64,000 nucleotides of DNA. Source: JANMOK01 sp031415055 (GTDB taxonomy: Bacteria > Pseudomonadota > Alphaproteobacteria > Rhodobacterales > Rhodobacteraceae). Shown in pieces: positions 59,011 to 64,000 of the stretch. The stretch lies in NCBI GenBank assembly GCA_031415055.1, contig JANOQZ010000004.1, positions 1 to 64,000 of the forward strand. The letters run 5' to 3'. How positions within the stretch are numbered: position 1 is the first letter of the stretch; every line of letters starts with the position of its first letter. Position numbers and translations under genes: made by a program. A model generated the notes under the pieces. The model worked only from the letters and a program-made list of their open reading frames with translations. It had not been told where the DNA came from and did not search any database.

Positions 59011-59823
59011 ATGCCGCTTGCTAATTCTGCGCTTTCCATGTCTGAATCGGTGGCGGCACTGTTGCCGTATTTGCGGCGCTATGCCCGGGCGCTGACTGGC
59101 AGTCAGGCGACGGGTGATCGCTATGCCGCGACAACGCTGGAAGCGCTGCTGTTGGATCGTTCGGTATTTGAACAAGGGTTCTCGCCCAAAGTCGCGCTGT
59201 ATCGAACGTTTCACGTTATCTGGACAAGTTCAGGGGCACCAATCGACGAGCGTGAGTCTGGAATTGCAGCGCGCGCACAGAAACATTTGCGTAATCTGAC
59301 TTTGAACACCCGTGAAGTGCTGTTGTTGAAAACGATTGAGGAGTTCAGCAGCGACGACATTGCCCGCGTCATCGGCACGGATCTTGCCGAAGTCGCCCAT
59401 CTATTGGGGATTGCCCTTGTCGAAATGGCGGAAAGCGTGACCGGCAGCGTTTTGGTTATCGAAGACGAAGCCATAATTGCCCTTGATCTGCAGCATATTC
59501 TTGCTGACATGGGAAATTCGGTCACCGGCGTCGCCCGAACCCATGCGGGAGCAGTGCAGCTAGCCAGTAAAGAAAAACCTGATTTGATCCTGTCGGATAT
59601 CCAGCTTGCCGATGGGTCTTCCGGCATCAATGCGGTCAACGAAATCTTGGAAGCTGCAGGTCCCATACCAGTGATTTTCATCACGGCATTTCCCGAACGA
59701 TTGTTGACTGGTGAACGCCCGGAGCCGGCGTTTGTTATCACGAAGCCTTACAGTGAAGAGCAGGTTCGTTCGGCTGTGAGCCAAGCCATGTTCTTTTCGT
59801 CGACCGAGACACTTGCCAACTGA
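59011..59823 (+). CDS. phyR: Response regulator PhyR (sigma-like domain plus receiver)
   Basis: 270 residues from ATG 59011, with AAAGGA eight bases upstream; ATG 59002 is less well placed. The N-terminal half (1-140) mimics an ECF sigma factor (LLPYLRRYARALTGSQATGD, then LTLNTREVLLLKTIEEFSSD). The C-terminal receiver has the acidic pair in VIEDEAII, the phosphoacceptor D196 in LILSDIQLAD, the Thr in FITAFPE and Lys in ITKPYS. Phosphorylated PhyR traps NepR. Divergent from nepR-ecfG and expressed from an EcfG-type promoter. Confidence 0.95.
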   Translation: MPLANSALSMSESVAALLPYLRRYARALTGSQATGDRYAATTLEALLLDRSVFEQGFSPKVALYRTFHVIWTSSGAPIDERESGIAARAQKHLRNLTLNTREVLLLKTIEEFSSDDIARVIGTDLAEVAHLLGIALVEMAESVTGSVLVIEDEAIIALDLQHILADMGNSVTGVARTHAGAVQLASKEKPDLILSDIQLADGSSGINAVNEILEAAGPIPVIFITAFPERLLTGERPEPAFVITKPYSEEQVRSAVSQAMFFSSTETLAN

Positions 59824-59829
59824 TCAGTG

Positions 59830-59873
59830 AAAAAACACCCCACCGTTGCCGGGTTGGCCGGAACGGCGGGGTG
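59830..59873 (-). terminator. Rho-independent terminator after dps, possibly bidirectional
   Basis: CACCCC (59836-59841) pairs with GGGGTG (59868-59873), with inner CCGTT/AACGG and CCGG/CCGG pairs. On the minus strand the stem is followed by six T (59835-59830), so it ends the dps transcript. It lies between the converging phyR and dps genes and may stop both. Confidence 0.75.
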
Positions 59874-59889
59874 AGCGAGCAGGTACTCA

Positions 59890-60387
59890 TTACGCGCATA
59901 GAAGGGCTTTCAACATCCAGATTGCTTTTTCGTGAAATGCCGAGCGTCCGGTGGCAAGATCTGCCGTAACAGGGTCGTTGTTTTTCGTGGCCAGCGCAAT
60001 CAAGGTATGCAAGTCTTTGGCTATTGTCTGGTGGTCTTCAATCAGGTCGCTTACCATGTCGTGAGCTGAGAAATTCGCATGATCCTTGTCGGCTTCAAGC
60101 GGCGATACGATTGCTTTTGGTGTCATCGGGGCAAGCTGGCCCAAGGCGCGGATGCGTTCAGCCAACAGATCGGTGGCTTCAAACAAGTTTTGGTATTGAC
60201 CTTCGGTCAATTGATGGATCGCCATGAAAAGCGGTCCATTGACATTCCAATGATAGGCGTGAGTTTTGAGCAACAGGCGATAGGTTTCACCCAGAATCAG
60301 GGCCAATTCCCGACCAACCTGTTTCGGCTGTTCGACCCCGGTTTTGATCGGAATTGATTTGGCAACGGTTTTCAGAAAGTCTGACAT
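59890..60387 (-). CDS. dps: Dps/ferritin-like DNA-protecting protein
   Basis: 165 residues from ATG 60387 (GCAGGAGACAATCA). Dps signature: LLLKTHAYHWNVNGPLFMAI with the ferroxidase His and Asp/Glu region (HQLTEGQYQNLFEATDLLAE), and the long C-terminal helix FHEKAIWMLKALL. It stores iron, detoxifies peroxide and shields DNA under stress. The upstream region has only a degenerate EcfG-type match (CGAAC-N16-AGTT at 60424-60448), so regulation by EcfG is possible but weakly supported. Confidence 0.92.
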   Translation of the reverse strand: MSDFLKTVAKSIPIKTGVEQPKQVGRELALILGETYRLLLKTHAYHWNVNGPLFMAIHQLTEGQYQNLFEATDLLAERIRALGQLAPMTPKAIVSPLEADKDHANFSAHDMVSDLIEDHQTIAKDLHTLIALATKNNDPVTADLATGRSAFHEKAIWMLKALLCA

Positions 60388-60457
60388 TGATTGTCTCCTG
60401 CAATGATAATGGATTGGGAGTTCAACTCTGCTTGCGTCGCTTAGTTCGCGCCAAGTA

Positions 60458-60631
60458 TCAATTCGGCGGTTTGCCTTGGATTGCTCGCGCAATCATAGCA
60501 ACGACGAAAAGGCCAAAAAACACGACAAAAAGAATTTGCGCAATACCTGCGGAAGCGCTGGCGATGCCGGTAAATCCGAAGACCCCGGCCACCAGCGCGA
60601 TGGCTAGAAAAGTCAGTGCCCAGGTTAACAT
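60458..60631 (-). CDS. DUF1328 small membrane protein
   Basis: 57 residues from ATG 60631, preceded by GGAGGTGATA, an ideal ribosome-binding site. Two hydrophobic helices: LTWALTFLAIALVAGVFGF and IAQILFVVFFGLFVVAMIAR, with the linker TGIASASAG typical of DUF1328 proteins (YtjA-like). These are often stress-induced inner-membrane proteins of unknown role. An EcfG-type promoter lies 57-81 bases upstream. Confidence 0.88.
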   Translation of the reverse strand: MLTWALTFLAIALVAGVFGFTGIASASAGIAQILFVVFFGLFVVAMIARAIQGKPPN

Positions 60632-60687
60632 TATCACCTCCGTGCAATGCAATTTCGATGCGCTGCTAAACAACGCATTCAAAAGTA

Positions 60688-60712
60688 AACGATTTTTTGG
60701 GCGATTAGTTCC
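60688..60712 (-). promoter_or_regulatory. EcfG-type promoter of the DUF1328 gene
   Basis: On the minus strand: GGAAC (60712-60708), 16 bases, CGTT (60691-60688), exact consensus. Confidence 0.65.
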
Positions 60713-60745
60713 CGACCCACAGCGGCAAGCCTCGGTTAATGCAAG

Positions 60746-60771
60746 GGAACCAAGTTGACTGCTGAGGCGTT
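60746..60771 (+). promoter_or_regulatory. EcfG-type promoter of the DUF883 gene
   Basis: GGAAC (60746-60750), 17 bases, CGTT (60768-60771), exact consensus, 32 bases before the start codon. Confidence 0.65.
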
Positions 60772-60803
60772 GTGAAACTGAACCAACGAAATGGAGATTT
60801 ATC

Positions 60804-61124
60804 ATGCCACGTTTAGAAACCGTAGACGCTGTTACCGCCTCAGACATCGGTGCCCAGATCCGTGCCTTGAAAGCAGACGTCGCCGCGTTGACTGTGACGC
60901 TGGGTCAATACGCCCAAGCACAAAAAAACAACATGACCAATGCAGCCAGCGACGGTATGCACGCTTTGCGTGATCGCGCTGTCGATCAGGTAGATGCCGC
61001 GCGGCTGATGGGTGAAAAGTCCTATGCCAATGCCGAAAATATGGTTCGCAACCATCCTGCAGGATCAATCGCGGTCGCTGCTGGTGTCGGATTTCTTGTC
61101 GGAATGGTGGCGACGCGCCGCTAG
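60804..61124 (+). CDS. DUF883 (ElaB/YqjD-like) membrane-anchored protein
   Basis: 106 residues (GGAGATTTATC upstream). A long amphipathic helix (about 15-75, with RALKADVAALTVTLGQYAQ) ends in the membrane anchor NHPAGSIAVAAGVGFLVGMV and RR, the classical ElaB/YqjD layout. Relatives bind ribosomes or the inner membrane in stationary phase. Probably co-transcribed with the next gene, nine bases away. Confidence 0.88.
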   Translation: MPRLETVDAVTASDIGAQIRALKADVAALTVTLGQYAQAQKNNMTNAASDGMHALRDRAVDQVDAARLMGEKSYANAENMVRNHPAGSIAVAAGVGFLVGMVATRR

Positions 61125-61133
61125 GAGTTGACG

Positions 61134-61490
61134 ATGTTCAATTCGCTTGTGCATTCCGCCAGCATAGCTGCCAAGAACACCGCAATCGGTTTTCTTGGCA
61201 CCGCTCTGGCGTTGATCGGAATCGGGTTCCTGACGGCCGCGCTGTGGATAGGATTGTCGCAAGCCTATGGCGCGCAGATCGGCGCAACTATAATCGGATC
61301 GCTTTATATCGCCATTGGGATAGTCGTTCTTGTTGTTCTGCATCATCATGGCGGCCCAAAAGTAGCTGTTGCCGCCCCGCAAAGCCAAATCGCATCGCTG
61401 ACACCGATGCAAAGTGTGGTTGTGGCCTTCATGCAAGGGCTTGATGCCGCCAGTATTGCCAAAAGGCATGGTGGTTTCGGTGAATCTTAG
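61134..61490 (+). CDS. Phage-holin-superfamily-like (YqjE-type) membrane protein
   Basis: 118 residues from ATG 61134 (AGGAG upstream). Two membrane helices form a hairpin: FLGTALALIGIGFLTAALWI and IGATIIGSLYIAIGIVVLVV, followed by a soluble tail. This layout and its place after a YqjD-like gene fit the YqjE / PF07332-type family found next to ElaB/YqjD genes. Role unknown; likely envelope stress. Confidence 0.7.
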   Translation: MFNSLVHSASIAAKNTAIGFLGTALALIGIGFLTAALWIGLSQAYGAQIGATIIGSLYIAIGIVVLVVLHHHGGPKVAVAAPQSQIASLTPMQSVVVAFMQGLDAASIAKRHGGFGES

Positions 61491-61578
61491 CGGGTGATGG
61501 CGGAGCATGTTCCGTTTCGCCCGCGTTGCTAAAAGAGTCGCCGGTAATCTTCAGCGTGACATTTTCCAACAAAAAAAG

Positions 61579-61624
61579 CGGCGGTTTGCCAGTCGATTAC
61601 GCGTCGGCCAAACCGCCGATTTTC
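61579..61624 (+). terminator. Bidirectional terminator hairpin
   Basis: CGGCGGTTTG (61579-61588) pairs perfectly with CAAACCGCCG (61609-61618). ATTTTC follows on the plus strand and seven T precede the stem on the minus strand. It ends the DUF883/YqjE-like operon. Confidence 0.7.
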
Positions 61625-61774
61625 AACAACGAACAGTGAGACGTTGGTTCGTATAACTGTATGCGAACAGTAAATGTTTCATTGTTGACAATTTTGTGAT
61701 AGGACGGTCGGACATTAGGTTCGCGGTTTTTCAAGAGTTGTTTTAGTCGCTTTGCCCTTTTTTGGAGGCGTCAA

Positions 61775-64000
61775 ATGCGGTCTTTCTTGGCTTCGGTTTT
61801 TGCCGTTTTGGCTGTTTTGATAGGAAGCAGCGAGCCGGTTTCGGCGCAGAGCATGTTGAGCCCTGACTATGTTGCGACTGAAAAGACCTATACGGATTCT
61901 GAACGCGCGGGCCGAGAAATTTGGTTCTTCGCCACCGCTTTCAACGACCGGTTTTTCACTTATTCCTATCCGCAGCGTTTGGGGGCGGCGATTGACTGGT
62001 ATGCGATATTGGGCGCGCCGTTCAAAGCCGATTTGTTCCAAGCATGGGGGGCTATTCCCGATCCGGATTGCTGCATTCCAGGTGATCCGAATTGTCCGGC
62101 CAAGGACTTGAGCCAGACTTATGGCTTCCAGTGGTGTCTGGGTGACGAAGATCTATTGGAACATGTCGGCAAGCAGGGATATATCGATCCGGCCTGTGCA
62201 TTCGCCGACGGGCCTTATTCGGCCAGTTTGTTGCCAGAAGATTTGGCACAACGGCAAAGCGGCTGCGATTTGCGCTATGGCACCTCGACCGGGGTTTTGG
62301 GTATTCGCAAATTCCCCAACCCGCGCTTTGATGCGGCGGCTTGGGGGGCGTTGAACAATGGCTCGACGAATTGGGACGGCTATCGCAAGCTGATGTCAGC
62401 AGACGCGGCGGACCCAGATAGCCGCACGTCGCGGTTGTTTGATGGGTCCATTGAGCCGCCGTTCACCATTGGGCTGGCCTGTGGTTCGTGCCATATCGCC
62501 TATGATCCGATCAAACCACCGGATGATCCGAACAATCCCGAATGGGCCAATATCGACGGTTTGGTGGGCAATCAGTACAGCCGGATTTCCAATCTGCTGG
62601 GTTCGGGGATGGCACCAAACTCGCTCGAATGGCAGTTGATCGCGCGGGCGCGGCCGGGAATTGTCGACACTTCGGCCTTGGCGATGGATCATGTCAGTAA
62701 TCCCGGCACAATGAATGCGGTGATCAATTATGCGCGCCGTCCACTGCACGAACACGAGGTGCTGAAATGGCGCCGGTTTGAGGGAACATGTGCTGCGGAT
62801 GCCGACCCTTTGGCCTGTTGGTGTGACCCAGATCACGAGGGAAAATGTTGGCAACGTTCAATTGCTACCGAGTTAACGCCACATATTTTGAAGGGTGGTG
62901 AGGATGATATTGGCTATTTGGAAGGGATACAGCGGGTCTATTTCAACATCGGGTCATGTGCGGAGCAATGTTGGCTGAACCATATTCCCGATTTGCGGAT
63001 GGTTGACCCGGATCAGCGGAATTTCGGTTCATCGCCGTTTGACATTGGTCAATGTCGGCGTGATTGCGCGTCGTTCCGGGCGATTGAAGATAGGCTGGGC
63101 AATATCGCCGATTTTTTCATGTCAGCGCGTCCGTCGGATTTGTGGGAGGCACGGGGTTTGCCCGGGCTGAAAGAATTGGTGGCGGCGTTGGATGCCGAAA
63201 CTTTCCCGGGCGCAGTTAGTGAAGGCCGCAATGTGTTTGCGGCCAATTGCGCGTCGTGTCATTCCAGTCAGGCCGGACCTTATGACGCGGTGGATTTTAT
63301 GGCCACCGATCCGGCGAACCCAAAATTGCGGCTGGATTGGCTGGGCAATGATGAATTGTCATTGGCCAGCGAGATTGGCACCGACGGGGCAAGGGCGCTG
63401 CATTCCAACCATCTGCCGGGCCATGTGTGGAGCCAATATGCCTCGCTTGATCAAAGCAAGCGCTCGGCAGACCCTGCGATGGACGAAGTGATGCACGGGG
63501 CGGGGCGCGGCTATTATCGCAACGTCTCGCTGCTGTCTGTTTGGGCGCATGCGCCGTTCATGCATAACAACGCGATTGGACCGGAAATATGCGGCAAACC
63601 TTTGGATAAATCGCATGATTTCTATGTGTCGCCTTATGTCGATGCGCATGGGAAATCGCTGGCCGATCCGCCGCCTTGCTTGGCATACGACCCCAGTGTT
63701 GGAGGGCGATACAAGGTGTTCTTGGCGTCGATGCGGGAATTGCTTTACCCCGACCAACGAGTACCGAAGCAATTTCTGCTGAGCGAAGACATTCTCTATG
63801 ACATCGCGCCGAAGATTGAAGTGGGGGATTTTGCCACAGGCCTGACTTTGCGTATTCCGGCGGGCACCTCGGCGCGGGCGGTCAACTCGCTGCGTTATAA
63901 GGACTTGATCCAAGACGTGGTGATTGTCGGGCGTGATGCCGATGTGTTGTCTGCGAAATATGAAGGTATTCTTTCGAACGAGCAGATCGCCGATTTGACG
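61775..64000 (+). CDS. Secreted multi-haem c-type cytochrome-like protein (3' end outside window)
   Basis: 742 codons are visible from ATG 61775 (TTGGAGGCGTCAA) with no stop before the window edge. Residues 1-25 are a signal peptide ending at VSAQS. Two haem-attachment motifs are seen: CGSCH at 236-240 and CASCH at 492-496. The second is followed by a region resembling the C-terminal domain of di-haem cytochrome peroxidase-like proteins, with SLLSVWAHAPFMHNNAIG near 590. Many additional cysteines (CCIPGDPNC, CWCDPDHEGKCW) suggest disulfides. The redox partner and substrate are unknown. No maturation genes are nearby. Confidence 0.85.
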   Translation, partial: MRSFLASVFAVLAVLIGSSEPVSAQSMLSPDYVATEKTYTDSERAGREIWFFATAFNDRFFTYSYPQRLGAAIDWYAILGAPFKADLFQAWGAIPDPDCCIPGDPNCPAKDLSQTYGFQWCLGDEDLLEHVGKQGYIDPACAFADGPYSASLLPEDLAQRQSGCDLRYGTSTGVLGIRKFPNPRFDAAAWGALNNGSTNWDGYRKLMSADAADPDSRTSRLFDGSIEPPFTIGLACGSCHIAYDPIKPPDDPNNPEWANIDGLVGNQYSRISNLLGSGMAPNSLEWQLIARARPGIVDTSALAMDHVSNPGTMNAVINYARRPLHEHEVLKWRRFEGTCAADADPLACWCDPDHEGKCWQRSIATELTPHILKGGEDDIGYLEGIQRVYFNIGSCAEQCWLNHIPDLRMVDPDQRNFGSSPFDIGQCRRDCASFRAIEDRLGNIADFFMSARPSDLWEARGLPGLKELVAALDAETFPGAVSEGRNVFAANCASCHSSQAGPYDAVDFMATDPANPKLRLDWLGNDELSLASEIGTDGARALHSNHLPGHVWSQYASLDQSKRSADPAMDEVMHGAGRGYYRNVSLLSVWAHAPFMHNNAIGPEICGKPLDKSHDFYVSPYVDAHGKSLADPPPCLAYDPSVGGRYKVFLASMRELLYPDQRVPKQFLLSEDILYDIAPKIEVGDFATGLTLRIPAGTSARAVNSLRYKDLIQDVVIVGRDADVLSAKYEGILSNEQIADLT

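Noticed and set aside
60424..60448. EcfG-type promoter before dps
   Set aside because: CGAAC-N16-AGTT has two deviations from the consensus; too weak to list as a promoter, although dps is a plausible regulon member.
1..64000. CRISPR arrays, rRNA or tRNA genes
   Set aside because: No regularly spaced repeats and no rRNA or tRNA signatures were seen on reading either strand; a covariance-model scan was not possible.

Overview
The window reads as chromosomal DNA of an alphaproteobacterium. The strongest support is a complete NepR-EcfG-PhyR general stress response locus (about 56.4-59.8 kb) and a giant NdvB/ChvB-type cyclic beta-1,2-glucan synthase (45.9-54.3 kb). Many sugar ABC importers, ATGA-type operon overlaps and GTG/TTG starts fit this. 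I cannot separate Rhizobiales from Rhodobacterales from sequence alone. I see no rRNA, tRNA or CRISPR array.

Layout. 0-5 kb: two glycosyltransferase-like or unassigned genes on the minus strand, a small exported protein, an ExeA-like ATPase with a membrane anchor, and a TAXI/NMT1-type binding protein. 5-7.1 kb: a decayed segment with a broken nitronate monooxygenase, an intact small secreted protein and a broken phage-type integrase. 7.1-24 kb: an amino-sugar / peptidoglycan-recycling block: nagA, a SIS-type deaminase, a NagQ-like GntR regulator, murQ, a ROK kinase, cutC, a Gfo/Idh/MocA oxidoreductase, a complete carbohydrate ABC importer, an M81 (MlrC-like) metallopeptidase, an NTF2-like protein, a MurR/RpiR regulator, a decayed SDR and a GH20 beta-hexosaminidase. 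23.9-24.1 kb: an IS481-type transposase remnant. 24.3-31.8 kb: a LacI regulator, an ABC importer and a GH2 glycosidase. 31.8-42.8 kb: an L-rhamnose-type locus. On the minus strand: aldo/keto reductase, RbsA-like ATPase, two permeases, binding protein, SDR. On the plus strand: enolase-superfamily dehydratase, lactonase-type amidohydrolase, FadR-type regulator, broken rhaM, rhmD. 42.8-44.4 kb: an NTF2-like gene and two broken genes. 44.4-54.9 kb: galU, divergent from the ndvB operon. 54.4-61.5 kb: general stress response genes and small envelope proteins, then an incomplete two-CxxCH cytochrome running off the right edge.

How parts work together. MurQ, NagA, the SIS deaminase and the ROK kinase would feed MurNAc and GlcNAc into fructose-6-phosphate. 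Recurrent TTGGTATTA-like motifs before nagQ/murQ, the ROK kinase and murR suggest a common operator. In the right third, eight sites matching the EcfG promoter consensus GGAAC-N16/17-CGTT (one with AGTT) precede galU, the ndvB operon, nepR-ecfG, phyR and several small envelope genes. I infer that UDP-glucose supply and cyclic glucan synthesis belong to the stress regulon here.

The window also shows pervasive gene decay. Eight broken or residual genes are recognisable, among them a murQ-coupled orphan signal peptide, a rhamnose mutarotase with an internal deletion, and a regulator cut by a single TGA. No wholly new system is proven. The best candidates for new biology are the amino-sugar block with CutC/oxidoreductase/M81/NTF2-like members, and the stress-controlled galU-ndvB pair.
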